DNA of 44,248 bases, from NCBI RefSeq assembly GCF_022271405.1, contig NZ_JAJNAL010000040.1, forward strand, positions 1 through 44,248. The letters run 5' to 3'. Source of the stretch: Rhodopseudomonas infernalis. Its GTDB lineage: Bacteria; Pseudomonadota; Alphaproteobacteria; Rhizobiales; Xanthobacteraceae. This document shows, piece by piece, positions 35,654 to 44,248 of this stretch (positions are counted from its first letter, which is position 1; every line of letters begins with the position of its first letter). A program made the translations under genes and the position numbers. The notes beneath the pieces were generated by a model. The model was not told where the DNA came from. It saw only the letters and a list, made by a program, of their open reading frames with translations, and searched no databases.

Positions 35654-36547
35654 TCAGTTCAGCAGGCCGGCGTGCATCATCGCCGAGCGGATCACCTTGC
35701 CGGTCGGTTCGGTCACCGGCAAAAGCGGCAGCCGCACCTCTTCCTGGATGCGGCCGAGCAGCGCCAGGCCGTGCTTGGCACCGGCGACGCCCGGCTCCTT
35801 GAACACCGCGTCATGCAGCGGCACCAGCCGGTCCTGGATCTTGAGTGCGCCCGCATAATCGCCGGCGATCACCGCGCTCATCAGATCCGAGCACAGCTTC
35901 GGGGCCACGTTCGACACCACCGAAATGCAGCCATGGCCGCCGGCGGCCATATAGGCGAGCGCCGTCATGTCCTCGCCGGAGAGCTGCAGGAAGTCGGCGC
36001 CCATCGCATGGCGCTGCTGCGACACACGGCCGAGATTGGCGGTGGCGTCCTTGACCCCGGCGATGTTCTTCAGCTCGTACAGCCGGGTCATGGTCTCTAC
36101 CGACATGTCGACCACCGACCGCGGCGGGATGTTGTAGATGATGATCGGGATGCCGATCGCGTCATTCACCGCCTTGAAGTGGTGATACATGCCCTCCTGG
36201 GTAGGCTTGTTATAATACGGCGTCACCACCAGCACGGCGTCAGCGCCGGCCTTCTCGGCGTGCTTGGCGAGTTCGACCGCTTCACGCGTCGAGTTCGAGC
36301 CCGCCCCGGCGATCACCGGCACCCGGCCCTTGGCCTCCTCGACGCACCATTCCACGACCTTATTGTGCTCTTCGTGGCTCAGCGTCGGGCTCTCGCCGGT
36401 GGTGCCGACCGGCACCAGGCCATGGCTGCCCTCGTCGATCTGCCAGTTCACCAAGCTGCGAAAGGCCTGCTCGTCAAGCGAGCCGTCTTTCTTGAACGGC
36501 GTGACCATGGCGGTGAACGACCCTCGAAAATTCGCCTTGGCTGCCAT
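35654..36547 (-). CDS. dapA: 4-hydroxy-tetrahydrodipicolinate synthase
   Basis: DapA condenses pyruvate with aspartate semialdehyde in lysine/diaminopimelate synthesis. In this 297-residue TIM barrel the active-site elements are TTGE (49-52), Y111 (TPYYNKP), Y138 ([10 protein letters not shown]) and the Schiff-base lysine K166 (GVKDATANL). The start is the ATG at 36547 with a good AGGAGA. The frame reaching 36592 has no site. Next gene on the same strand is mscL. The cupin gene ends 233 bases upstream. Confidence 0.95.
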   Translation of the reverse strand: MAAKANFRGSFTAMVTPFKKDGSLDEQAFRSLVNWQIDEGSHGLVPVGTTGESPTLSHEEHNKVVEWCVEEAKGRVPVIAGAGSNSTREAVELAKHAEKAGADAVLVVTPYYNKPTQEGMYHHFKAVNDAIGIPIIIYNIPPRSVVDMSVETMTRLYELKNIAGVKDATANLGRVSQQRHAMGADFLQLSGEDMTALAYMAAGGHGCISVVSNVAPKLCSDLMSAVIAGDYAGALKIQDRLVPLHDAVFKEPGVAGAKHGLALLGRIQEEVRLPLLPVTEPTGKVIRSAMMHAGLLN

Positions 36548-36779
36548 TATATTCTCCTGAGGCCCCTCGCCCACAAAACGGACTGTCTTCATAACGAGTT
36601 CACGACGGGCGCGAAAGCCCTGAGATCGCGACAGAAACTCCAGACAACAGCCGCCCGGAGAGCGACCGCACGCGCCCAGTCCCTTGCGTCAGAACGCGTT
36701 ATCTAGCGATATTCAAGTTCCATGGGAACTCTGCGACCCTCGCACCTCGCTTGTTGATCTTGAATTCCAAGATCGATCG

Positions 36780-37187
36780 TCAAGCCGATGGAGCGACAGC
36801 ATAATCCGCGTCGCTCACCTGTTCCATCCAGGTCGCAAAGCTACCGTCGAGCGCTTCCTGCATGGCGATGTGGGTCATGCCATTGTTCGGCGACGCGCCA
36901 TGCCAATGCTTCTCACCCGGCGGAATCCACACCACGTCTCCGGCGCGAATCTCACGGACCGGGCCGCCGAGCGTCTGGACCCGGCCGACGCCGGCGACGA
37001 CGTACAGCGTCTGCCCGAGCGGATGAGTGTGCCACGCCGTCCGGGCTCCGGGTTCGAACGACACCCGGGTCGCAGCCAGCCGCGCCGGCGCCGGCGCGGA
37101 AACGATCGGGTCCTGCCACACCGTTCCGGTAAAGTAGTCTTTGGAGGCGCGTTGGGTCGGACGCGAGCCGACTGCGAAAATATCCAT
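36780..37187 (-). CDS. Cupin-domain protein
   Basis: A 135-residue single-domain cupin. Motif 1 reads HTHPLGQTLYVVAGVGRV (two His ligands and the conserved Gly) and motif 2 reads PPGEKHWHGA (His). These give a typical metal site. Such small cupins occur as isomerase, dioxygenase or sensing components in catabolic clusters. It lies 18 bases downstream of the RraA-like gene and is likely cotranscribed. Function unknown. A short IR (36756-36774) follows its stop. Confidence 0.85.
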   Translation of the reverse strand: MDIFAVGSRPTQRASKDYFTGTVWQDPIVSAPAPARLAATRVSFEPGARTAWHTHPLGQTLYVVAGVGRVQTLGGPVREIRAGDVVWIPPGEKHWHGASPNNGMTHIAMQEALDGSFATWMEQVSDADYAVAPSA

Positions 37188-37205
37188 GTCTCGTCTCCCC
37201 GGCGC

Positions 37206-37925
37206 TTACGCCTTGCCTGCCTTCTCCTTGAATGCCGCGTAGCGTGCCTTTGTTTCGGCGTTCATCGGATAGAGGCCGGGCAGCACCGCGCCGTTGTTGA
37301 CCTCTTCGACGATCCAGCCCTCCATCCGCTCCTGCTCCGGGCCCTCGGTCAGCACATGGCCGAGCAGCGCCTGCGGGATCAGCACTGCGCCGTCCTGATC
37401 GGCGACGATGATGTCGTTCGGGAATACCGCGACGCCGCCGCAGCCGATCGGTTCGCCCCAGCCGACAAAGGTGAGCCCTGCCACCGAGGGGGGCGCCGAC
37501 GCGCCGTTGCACCACACCGGCAGTCCCGTGCCGAGCACGCCCTCGAGGTCGCGGACCACGCCGTCGGTGATCAGGGCGGTAATGCCGCGTTTCACCATGC
37601 GGGCGCACAAAATATCGCCGAACACACCGGCGTCGCTGACACCCATCGCGTCGATCACCGCGATGCAGCCTTCCGGCATCGCCTCGATCGCGGCGCGGGT
37701 CGAGATCGGCGAGGCCCACGACTCCGGCGTGGCCAGGTCCTCACGCGCCGGAACGAAGCGCAGCGTGAACGCCTCGCCCACCAGCCGCGGCTGCCCCGGG
37801 CGCAGCGGCCGAGCGCCGCGCAGCCAGACATTGCGCAGTCCCTTCTTCAGCAACACCGTGGTGATGGTCGCGGTCGAGACGCGCGCAAGTGTGGCGATGG
37901 CTTCCGGGGGCAGTGACATGTGCAC
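37206..37925 (-). CDS. RraA-family protein (possible aldolase/decarboxylase-like)
   Basis: A 239-residue member of the RraA/MenG fold family, which includes regulators of RNase E and 4-hydroxy-4-methyl-2-oxoglutarate aldolases. The signature FGDILCARMVKRGITALITDGVVRDLEGV with the RDLE/metal-binding Asp is present. The GxxR-D cluster fits. In a catabolic neighbourhood an aldolase-like role is at least as likely as RNase E regulation. The frame starts with GTG at 37925, six bases after a GAGGAG site. The ATG at 37919 is the alternative. Cotranscribed with the cupin gene, divergent from pxpB. Confidence 0.85.
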   Translation of the reverse strand: MHMSLPPEAIATLARVSTATITTVLLKKGLRNVWLRGARPLRPGQPRLVGEAFTLRFVPAREDLATPESWASPISTRAAIEAMPEGCIAVIDAMGVSDAGVFGDILCARMVKRGITALITDGVVRDLEGVLGTGLPVWCNGASAPPSVAGLTFVGWGEPIGCGGVAVFPNDIIVADQDGAVLIPQALLGHVLTEGPEQERMEGWIVEEVNNGAVLPGLYPMNAETKARYAAFKEKAGKA

Positions 37926-38152
37926 GCAGGCTCCTCAAGGGTTTGGTGGCGCATCTTGCGGGCGCGCCACTCGCCGTCAAGCCGCAAGTCACGCTCGTCT
38001 GATCTTCGGCAAACGCCTGATCATCAGAGCTTATCGCTCGTGCCATCAACGAGTTATCGCCATAGACTGTCTCACGAAGTGATTTTCACGCGTACCAAAA
38101 ACACGCTATGGCTGGTGCGCTGCTGATGAGATCAGAGGGACACAGCGCTCAC

Positions 38153-38881
38153 ATGGCGCTCACGACTCCACGCATGTTGCCGAGCGGCGATGCCGCCATC
38201 ACGGTCGATTTCGGTCGCGAGATCAGCGACGAGTCCAACCGCCGCGTACTGGCTCTCGATCGACTGTTGAGGAGTGGTTCGATCACCGGCTTGCGCGAGA
38301 CGGTGCCGACTTATCGGTCCCTGCTGGTGCACTACGATCCGGAGCAGATCGGCTTCGACGCGCTCGCCGAACAGCTGACGCGACTGGCGCAGACGCCGAT
38401 CGAGACCGCAGCGACGGTGGAGCGCCACTGGCGAATTCCCGTATGTTACGGCGGCGAGCACGGCATCGATCTGGAAGACGCGGCCGCCGCGCTGAGCACC
38501 ACTGCCGACGATCTGATCGCCCGTCACGCCGGCGGTGATTACCGGGTCGCGATGATCGGCTTTACGCCCGGCTGGTCGTATCTGTCTGGGCTCGATCCAT
38601 CGCTGGCAATGCCGCGGCGTCAGGCGCCGCGGCTGTTGACGCCAGCCGGGACGATCTCGATCGGTGGCGTGCAGACCGGCATTCAATGCCTTCCGGGCCC
38701 GAGCGGCTGGCATCTCCTTGGCCGTACCCCGGTGCGAACCTATCAGTTGCATCGCGATCCGATCTTCCTGCTCGAGCCCGGCGACGCGATCAGCTTCACC
38801 CCGATCGACGCCAAGCAGTTCGCAGAGCAAGATCGTGCCGCGGAGGCTGGTGAGTTCGTTGCCGAGCTGGTGAGCGCATGA
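38153..38881 (+). CDS. pxpB: 5-oxoprolinase subunit PxpB (KipI-like)
   Basis: PxpABC hydrolyses 5-oxoproline (pyroglutamate) to glutamate with ATP. This subunit, 242 residues from the chosen start, has LPSGDAAITVDFG at its N-terminus and the DUF1951/KipI-type FTPGWSYLSGLDPSLAMPRR and GGVQTGIQCLPGPSGWHLLGR. The start is uncertain. ATGs at 38108, 38126 and 38153 are all open, and I chose 38153 because relatives begin near here. It overlaps pxpC by four bases (ATGA). The 227-base gap to the divergent RraA-like gene holds the promoter. Confidence 0.92.
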   Translation: MALTTPRMLPSGDAAITVDFGREISDESNRRVLALDRLLRSGSITGLRETVPTYRSLLVHYDPEQIGFDALAEQLTRLAQTPIETAATVERHWRIPVCYGGEHGIDLEDAAAALSTTADDLIARHAGGDYRVAMIGFTPGWSYLSGLDPSLAMPRRQAPRLLTPAGTISIGGVQTGIQCLPGPSGWHLLGRTPVRTYQLHRDPIFLLEPGDAISFTPIDAKQFAEQDRAAEAGEFVAELVSA

Positions 38882-39885
38882 GCAGTCTGATCGTTGGTAG
38901 CGTGGGCCCGGCAAGCTCGGTGCAAGACGGCGGCCGCCACGGCGCGCAGCGCTACGGCCTGACGCCGAGCGGCGCGATGGATCGGCTGTCGCTGGCGGCG
39001 GCCAACGTGCTGGTCGGCAACGCGCCGTTCGCCGCCGCGATTGAGCTCGGCCCGCTGGGAGCAAGCCTCACCGCCCGCGACGGTGCCCTGCGCCTTGCAC
39101 TCAGTGGCGCGGAGCGGCCCGCTGCGATCGAAGGCACAGCTGTCGCGCTGAACCATTCCTTTCTGCTGGATGCAGGCCGGACGCTGACGCTCGGCGTCGC
39201 GCGGAGTCAGGTGTTCAGCTACTTGGCGATCGCCGGCGGTGTCACTGGCGAGCCGATGTTCGGCAGCCTGGCGGTGAACGCCCGCGCCGGCCTTGGCAGT
39301 CCCTATCCGCGGCCGCTGCAACCCGGCGACGTGATCCCGGCCCAAACCGCGGTCGCCGGCGATGAACGTCGCCTCGATCTGCCGAAGCGCGCCGACGATC
39401 CGATCCGCGTCGTGCTCGGCCCGCAGGACGACGAATTCGGCGACGCCGTCGCCACCTTTCTCGGCAGCGAATGGAAGGTCTCCGCGATCAGCGACCGGAT
39501 GGGCTACCGGCTCGAAGGCCCACCGGTGCGGCATCTGCACGGCCACAACATCGTCTCGGACGGCACCGTCGACGGCAGCATCCAGGTGCCCGGCAACGGC
39601 CAGCCGATCGTGCTGATGTCCGATCGCGGCACCAGCGGCGGCTATCCGAAGATCGCCACGGTGATCACCGCGGATCTCGGCCGCATGGCGCAACGCCAGC
39701 CCGGCCAGCTGTTCCGCTTCGCTGCGGTGAGCATGGACGAAGCGCAGTCCGCGTATCGGGCGATGGCGCAACAGATCCGCGCCCTGCCCGACCGCCTGCA
39801 GGACGCCCGATACGCGACACTTGATCTCGACGCGCTGGCGACAGCGAATGTCGCCGGCGCCGCCGTCGACGCGCTCGATGGCTGA
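38878..39885 (+). CDS. pxpC: 5-oxoprolinase subunit PxpC (KipA-like)
   Basis: The carboxyltransferase-like (AHS2) partner of PxpB. The 335-residue protein has SSVQDGGRHGAQRYGLTPSG and the family motif GYRLEGPPVRHLHGHNIVSDG, followed by GSIQVPGNGQPIVLMSDRGTSGGYPKIA. The ATG overlaps the pxpB stop. It is also similar to the carboxyltransferase region of urea amidolyase, but here the pxp operon context fixes the call. pxpA follows after 25 bases. Confidence 0.93.
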   Translation: MSSLIVGSVGPASSVQDGGRHGAQRYGLTPSGAMDRLSLAAANVLVGNAPFAAAIELGPLGASLTARDGALRLALSGAERPAAIEGTAVALNHSFLLDAGRTLTLGVARSQVFSYLAIAGGVTGEPMFGSLAVNARAGLGSPYPRPLQPGDVIPAQTAVAGDERRLDLPKRADDPIRVVLGPQDDEFGDAVATFLGSEWKVSAISDRMGYRLEGPPVRHLHGHNIVSDGTVDGSIQVPGNGQPIVLMSDRGTSGGYPKIATVITADLGRMAQRQPGQLFRFAAVSMDEAQSAYRAMAQQIRALPDRLQDARYATLDLDALATANVAGAAVDALDG

Positions 39886-39910
39886 ATGAAGACCGGAAGG
39901 ACAATCTGAG

Positions 39911-40675
39911 ATGAAGATCGACCTGAACTGCGACCTCGGTGAAGGGTTTGGCGCCTGGAGCATGGGCGACGACGCAGCGATGATGAGCATCGCAACCAGC
40001 GTCAACGTTGCCTGCGGCTTTCATGCCGGTGATCCAGATATCATGCACAAGACCGTCGCGATGGCCAAACAGCATGGCGTCTCGATCGGCGCGCATCCCG
40101 GCTTCCGCGACCTGCACGGCTTCGGTCGTCGCCCGGTGCCAGGCATCACGGCCGCCGAAATTGAGAACCTCGTCGCCTACCAGATCGGCGCGCTGCAGGC
40201 GGTCGCATCGCTGGCCGGCCACAAGGTGACGCACGTCAAGGCCCACGGTGCGTTGTCAAACGTCGCCTGTGAGGACGACATGACCGCGCGCGCGATCGCC
40301 GCGGCGATCAAGGCGGTCGATCCATCGCTGATCTTCGTGGTGCTCGCCAACTCGAAGCTGGTCGACGCCGGCGAGGCTGCGGGCTTGCCGCTGGTCCATG
40401 AGGTGTTCGCGGATCGCGCCTATGAGGACGACGGCAATCTCGTCTCTCGCCGCAAGCCCGGCGCTGTCCTGCACAACCCTGAGGAGATTGCCCAGCGCGT
40501 GCTACGAATGGCTCAGGACGGCGCGGTTGTGTCGGTCACGGGCAAAGTCATCAAGATGCGCACCGACACGGTCTGCATCCACGGCGATACCCGCGGTGCG
40601 GTCGAGATCGCCCGCGGGGTGCGCAGCCTGCTCGAGTCGAGCGGCATCACCGTCGCGCCGTTTACCTGCGGGTAG
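39911..40675 (+). CDS. pxpA: 5-oxoprolinase subunit PxpA (LamB/YcsF)
   Basis: A 254-residue LamB/YcsF-family protein, the hydrolytic partner in PxpABC. It begins [25 protein letters not shown] and has [14 protein letters not shown], the [10 protein letters not shown] motif and [11 protein letters not shown]-like segment ([11 protein letters not shown]). GGAAGGAC lies 8-15 bases before the ATG. Last gene of the pxpBCA operon. It ends 13 bases from the convergent hydrolase. Confidence 0.95.
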   Translation: MKIDLNCDLGEGFGAWSMGDDAAMMSIATSVNVACGFHAGDPDIMHKTVAMAKQHGVSIGAHPGFRDLHGFGRRPVPGITAAEIENLVAYQIGALQAVASLAGHKVTHVKAHGALSNVACEDDMTARAIAAAIKAVDPSLIFVVLANSKLVDAGEAAGLPLVHEVFADRAYEDDGNLVSRRKPGAVLHNPEEIAQRVLRMAQDGAVVSVTGKVIKMRTDTVCIHGDTRGAVEIARGVRSLLESSGITVAPFTCG

Positions 40676-40688
40676 CATCAGCGCGCGT

Positions 40689-41540
40689 TCAACGCTCGAT
40701 CAACGCTAGCAATTCGGCCGTGAGCGCGCCCTCTGCGCTCAGTTCGTCCAAAATCGAAAAATGATGGTGGCCCTGCAGCGTGAGTTGCCGGATCCGCAGG
40801 CCCGCGCGGCGCGACACGTCCGCGTACAGCGCTGATTGCCGTCGCAGTTCTGGCAGCTCACCACCGCCGACGACCAACGACTGGGGCGCTGCAGCGAGAT
40901 GCGTGCGACGGATCGGGCTGAGCAGTTCGATCTCTCTCTCGTCGAGCCGCAGCGCCTCGTCGAGATAAGACAGCGCGATCGGCTCCAGATCGAAGATGCC
41001 GCTGATGCACAGCGCACCGCTCACCGGCGATCGCGTGGCCGCCATCGCCGCCAGGTGTCCGCCGGCGGACCAGCCGCCGACCACCAAGCGGGTCGGATCG
41101 AAACCGAACTGAACCGCGTTGACGGCCAAAAATTCGATCGCCTTATCGACCTCGTCGACGATCTCGAACAGCCGCGCCGCCGGCGCAAGTGTGTAGCCGA
41201 CGACCGCGACGTCGATGCCGCGCGCGTTCGGGCCCTGCGCGACGAAGGAGAACATCTCCTTGGCGTTGCGCTGCCAGTAACCGCCGTGCAGAAACACGAA
41301 CAGCGGTGCTCCCGGCACGCCCGCGGAGAAATAGTCCAGCGACGTCCGCTCGCGAAGCCCATAGGCGACGTCGAGGCAGGCGCCGGCACCGCCGCGGCGG
41401 GCCGCGCTGCGTTCCCGCCAGCATTCGAGCCATTGAGGGCTGTCTACGACCGCGGCACTGTTGTTGTAGGCCTCATCGAGTGCGACGCGATCCATCCCGC
41501 GATAGATCGCATCGGCTCTGCTTTGCGCTGGAACGTTCAA
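40689..41540 (-). CDS. Alpha/beta hydrolase, kynurenine-formamidase-like
   Basis: A 283-residue serine hydrolase. HGGYWQ (85-90) forms the oxyanion hole, the nucleophile is S158 in GWSAGG, and the C-terminal QGHHHFSILDEL (H258/H259) supplies the catalytic His. This resembles arylformamidases and related amidases of the HGGYW type, and the formamidase assignment is inference. TTG at 41540 directly abuts the ATPase stop (TAATTG). An ATG at 41495 is the alternative start. Last gene of the ABC-importer operon, convergent with pxpBCA. Confidence 0.8.
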   Translation of the reverse strand: MNVPAQSRADAIYRGMDRVALDEAYNNSAAVVDSPQWLECWRERSAARRGGAGACLDVAYGLRERTSLDYFSAGVPGAPLFVFLHGGYWQRNAKEMFSFVAQGPNARGIDVAVVGYTLAPAARLFEIVDEVDKAIEFLAVNAVQFGFDPTRLVVGGWSAGGHLAAMAATRSPVSGALCISGIFDLEPIALSYLDEALRLDEREIELLSPIRRTHLAAAPQSLVVGGGELPELRRQSALYADVSRRAGLRIRQLTLQGHHHFSILDELSAEGALTAELLALIER

Positions 41541-42359
41541 TTAAGCATCCGCCGTTGCAGCAACCGGTCGACCGCCGCCGACATGGCTGGTGAGCTGCCG
41601 CGTGATACTGCGGCGAAGCGCGTTGAATTCCGCCGATGCCACGTCGCGAGGACGCTGCAGATCGATCTCGGCCTGACAATCGATCCGCCCGGGCGACGAA
41701 CTCATCACCACGACGCGGTCTGCGAGAAGGACCGCCTCCTCGACCGAATGAGTCACGAAGATCACGGTCAACTTTGTGGTCCGCCAGATCTCGATCAACT
41801 CCTCCTGCAGCGCGCTCCGAGTGAGTGCGTCGAGGGCTCCGAACGGCTCGTCCATCAACAGGATGTCCGCGTCGTTGGCGAGCACGCGCGCGATCGCGAC
41901 GCGCTGCTTCATGCCGCCGGAGAGCTGATGCGGATAGCGATCGGCGAAGGCCGTCAGCCCCACCATCGCCATGAACTTGTCTGTCAGCTTGGTCACTTCG
42001 CTCGGCGCGACGCGGCGGTGGCTCGGGCCGAAGCCGATGTTGTCGCGCACCGTCAGCCATGGAAACAGCGCGTAGTCCTGAAAGACCATGCCGCGATCGG
42101 GGCCCGGGCCTTTCACCTCGCAGCCATAGACTGCAACGTCTCCCTGCGTCGCCTCTTCGAAGCCGGCGACGATGCGCAGCAAGGTCGACTTGCCGCAGCC
42201 GGAGGCTCCGAGCAGACAGATGAACTCGCCCTTCCGTACGGTGAGGTCGACGCTGCGCAAGGCTTCGACCGGACCGTTCGAGGCCTCGTAGATCTTATTG
42301 AGACCGGCAACTTCGAGGATCACCGGAGCCGGGTCGCGACGAATAGTGGCGTCAAGCAT
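41541..42359 (-). CDS. ABC transporter ATP-binding protein (Ssu/Tau/Nrt type)
   Basis: The 272-residue ATPase of a nitrate/sulfonate/taurine-class importer. Walker A GASGCGKST (51-59), Q-loop Q94 in VFQDYALFPW, signature LSGGM (146-150), Walker B ILLMDEP (166-172, D170/E171) and H-loop H204 (THSVEE) are complete. ATGCTTGA overlap with the permease stop shows coupling. Confidence 0.93.
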   Translation of the reverse strand: MLDATIRRDPAPVILEVAGLNKIYEASNGPVEALRSVDLTVRKGEFICLLGASGCGKSTLLRIVAGFEEATQGDVAVYGCEVKGPGPDRGMVFQDYALFPWLTVRDNIGFGPSHRRVAPSEVTKLTDKFMAMVGLTAFADRYPHQLSGGMKQRVAIARVLANDADILLMDEPFGALDALTRSALQEELIEIWRTTKLTVIFVTHSVEEAVLLADRVVVMSSSPGRIDCQAEIDLQRPRDVASAEFNALRRSITRQLTSHVGGGRPVAATADA

Positions 42360-43239
42360 GATGCTGTGGACTCCAGCGCAAGAAATGGTTGCTGAGCATC
42401 ACCAGAAGTCGATCCGAAACGAATCCGGTGATCCCGATGATTATCATCCCGGTGATGACCAAATCGGTGCGCGACAGCGTGCGACCGTCCATGATGACCG
42501 CGCCAAGACCTTCCGGAACGCCGGTCATCTCGCCGACGACGATCAGGATCCAGGCGAACGACGCGCCGAGCCGCAGGCCGTTGAAGATGCTGGGCAGCGC
42601 TGCCGGCAGCACCACGGCACGAAACAATTGCGGACCACTGCAGCCGAGCATGCCGGCGGCCTCGAAAAGCCGAGCGTCGACCGACTTCACCCCGAACACG
42701 GTGTTCAGCAGGATCGGATAGAACGCGCCCAGAAATACGAGGAACACCGCCGATTTCGGGCCCAGGCCGAAGAAGATCATCGACAGCGGCAGCCAAGCCG
42801 TCACCGGGATCGGCCGCAGCAGCGACAGCGTCGGATCCATCATCGCCCGCAGCACGGGAATCCGCCCGAGCATCAGGCCGAGCGGGATGCCGGCGAGCGC
42901 GGCCAGGAAAAACCCGCCATAGACGCGCTGCACCGACTTCCAGAAGTGAATGGGTAGGCTGCCGCTATAGGCGTCATCGTAAATCCCGCCGAAGGCGAAG
43001 TCCCACATCATCACGGCGACGCCCGAGGGCGGCGGGATTAGCCGCGTTCCGGTCCAACGCACCATCACGTCCCACAGCAGCAGGAGGCCGACCGGCACGA
43101 TAGCGGCGAGCGCGATCGTGCGAAGTCGCGTCGTCAGTTTTCGCGCGCGATTGCGCTTGCCGGCGCGCCCCACAGCTGTCGCAAGCTTGACCGCGGGGCT
43201 GCTGATAGTCGGACTGGACACTGTGCTTTCCAGGCTCAT
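42352..43239 (-). CDS. ABC transporter permease (Ssu/Tau/Nrt type)
   Basis: The 295-residue permease subunit. After a ~35-residue cytoplasmic basic segment (VGRAGKRNRARKLTTRLRT) there are about six membrane helices. The cytoplasmic EAA loop reads EAAGMLGCSGPQLFRAVVLP. The start is the ATG at 43239. The frame extending to 43344 reads antisense of the binding-protein C-terminus. Overlaps the ATPase gene by eight bases and starts 7 bases past the binding-protein gene. Confidence 0.92.
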   Translation of the reverse strand: MSLESTVSSPTISSPAVKLATAVGRAGKRNRARKLTTRLRTIALAAIVPVGLLLLWDVMVRWTGTRLIPPPSGVAVMMWDFAFGGIYDDAYSGSLPIHFWKSVQRVYGGFFLAALAGIPLGLMLGRIPVLRAMMDPTLSLLRPIPVTAWLPLSMIFFGLGPKSAVFLVFLGAFYPILLNTVFGVKSVDARLFEAAGMLGCSGPQLFRAVVLPAALPSIFNGLRLGASFAWILIVVGEMTGVPEGLGAVIMDGRTLSRTDLVITGMIIIGITGFVSDRLLVMLSNHFLRWSPQHHA

Positions 43240-43246
43240 CGCCGGC

Positions 43247-44143
43247 TCACGACGCCGAAATCGCTCGGACGAAGCTCGGATCGATGAAGGTCTTGTAGTC
43301 GGGCAATTGCCGGATCTGCTTCTTGTCGAGCATCTGCGCGCCATAATACTGCGCCTGCTTCATGAACTGATCGTCGATATTCCAGGTGAGCTCGACATTC
43401 GGCGCCGCCGCCTCGATCGACGGCTTCTGCTGACCGAGTTTCTGCATCGCCATCTCGACGAAGGCGTCGCGATTGGCCATGGCGAACTCGCTGGCCTTGC
43501 GATGAACCTTGAGCAGCGTCCGGACCCTTTCCGGATCCTTCTCGATCAGTTCGCGACGTGTGGTGAGCACCATGTTGAGCGAGCCCGTCGGCGTCGAATA
43601 CGGATACTCGACGATCTTGCCGACCCCGCTGGCGAGGCTGATGCCTGCCGCGGGCTCTGCGCCGACATAGGCGTCGATGTCGCCGCGCGCGAGCGCCGGC
43701 GCCATGTCGCTGAACGAGACGCGGACCGCCTGAACGTCCTTGACCGTCATCCCCTCGGCTGCGAGGCGGTCGAGGATGACCACTTCCTGGGTCGAGCCGG
43801 GCCAGATCGCGACCCGCTTGCCCCTGAGATCCTTGATGCTGGAAATGCCGGAGTCCTTGCCGGCAACCACCGCCATGCCGCGATTGCAGGCTGCAGCAAC
43901 CACGACCACCGGTTCGCCATTGGCGCCACCGAGGGTCGCCGCAGCCAGGCCGAAAATGCCGAAATCGATCGACCCTGTGGCCACGGCATTCTTGCCATCG
44001 GTCGGACTTTCGAACGGGATCACCACCACTTTCGTGCCGGCCGGCATGAACTTCTCGTAGAAATAAGGCGTGATGCCGTGGATCAGTTTTAACGTTCCAA
44101 CCTTGACGACGCGCTCTTCCGCGAGGGCTGGGAGGTGCGTGGC
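43247..44143 (-). CDS. ABC transporter substrate-binding protein (partial, 5' end lost)
   Basis: The periplasmic binding protein of the importer (NMT1/SsuA-like fold). The frame runs to about 44143 without a stop. From there it reads into the poly-G region, so the signal peptide is missing. The visible N-terminal part reads ALAEERVVKVGTLKLIHGIT, then PYFYEKFMPAGTKVVVIPFE, with AVATGSIDFGIFGLAAATLG, GIDAYVGAEPAAG-type (here RGDIDAYVGAEPAAG) and TRRELIEKDPERVRTLLKVH downstream. These are hallmarks of sulfonate/taurine/nitrate binding proteins. An ATG at 44047 is internal, not the true start. Confidence 0.85.
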   Translation of the reverse strand, partial: ATHLPALAEERVVKVGTLKLIHGITPYFYEKFMPAGTKVVVIPFESPTDGKNAVATGSIDFGIFGLAAATLGGANGEPVVVVAAACNRGMAVVAGKDSGISSIKDLRGKRVAIWPGSTQEVVILDRLAAEGMTVKDVQAVRVSFSDMAPALARGDIDAYVGAEPAAGISLASGVGKIVEYPYSTPTGSLNMVLTTRRELIEKDPERVRTLLKVHRKASEFAMANRDAFVEMAMQKLGQQKPSIEAAAPNVELTWNIDDQFMKQAQYYGAQMLDKKQIRQLPDYKTFIDPSFVRAISAS

Positions 44144-44248
44144 GGGGCCCCCCGGGGGGGGGGGGGGGGGGGGGGGGGGGGATGGGGGGGTGGGGGGGGG
44201 GGGGGGGCCCCCCCCCCCCCCACCCCCCCCCCCCCCCCCCCCCCCAAC
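44144..44248. other. Low-complexity poly-G/poly-C end, probable artefact
   Basis: About 105 bases are almost only G then C, with single A/T interruptions. The substrate-binding protein frame is lost in it. This is most likely a sequencing or assembly artefact at a contig end and carries no biology. Confidence 0.9.

Noticed and set aside
36756-36774. GATCTTG/CAAGATC dyad as terminator of the cupin gene
   Set aside because: Short, no T-run on the minus strand. Could be incidental.

Overview
The window is chromosomal DNA from a high-GC alphaproteobacterium of the Nitrobacteraceae/Bradyrhizobiaceae type, most likely Rhodopseudomonas or a close relative. This rests on protein character (a HemB lacking the zinc cysteines, an alphaproteobacterial single Rsh, Bpt transferase, a LdtR-like MarR protein), on gene order, and on several families of dispersed palindromes that I associate with this group. 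Genus is inferred, not proven. The last ~105 bases are poly-G/poly-C and look like a bad contig end. The right-most gene runs into them.

Layout. 1-5.0 kb is a leftward glyA / nrdR-ribD-ribE-ribH-nusB block, with two long palindromes between genes. 5.2-8.3 kb is an accessory islet: a VapBC toxin-antitoxin pair, then two divergent AT-richer genes, a zinc-ribbon/HEPN (DUF4145-like) protein and a YaaC-like protein. 8.3-11.8 kb carries a glutathione transferase, a small zinc-ribbon protein, a ~530-base gene-free stretch full of strong hairpins (a candidate large structured RNA), a three-gene operon of unknown function, and a LdtR-like MarR regulator. 12-19 kb has an acyl-CoA synthetase, a membrane protein, hemB, an RDD membrane protein, bpt and mntH with a likely manganese-regulator site. 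19-24.2 kb has parC and two divergent regulator/enzyme pairs with clear operators: QorR/QorB-like (HxlR / NmrA-type quinone reductase) and TetR / glutathione transferase.

24.2-31.7 kb is a leftward housekeeping run, rsh, pdxJ-acpS, lepB-rnc-era, a four-helix membrane protein and recO, with several ATGA-type overlaps suggesting translational coupling. 31.9-36.6 kb holds rpoZ, a NYN-nuclease/uracil-DNA-glycosylase pair, a PrxQ-like peroxiredoxin, smpB, mscL and dapA. 36.8-44.1 kb is a metabolic cluster: cupin and RraA-like protein (leftward), 5-oxoprolinase PxpBCA (rightward), and a convergent operon of a sulfonate/nitrate/taurine-type ABC importer with a formamidase-like alpha/beta hydrolase. 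It could import and open an amide or formamide compound.

The best candidates for something undescribed are the structured gene-free stretch at 9.35-9.88 kb, the HEPN/YaaC islet with its direct repeats, and the ABC-hydrolase-PxpABC cluster. No rRNA, tRNA, CRISPR array, transposase or integrase was seen.
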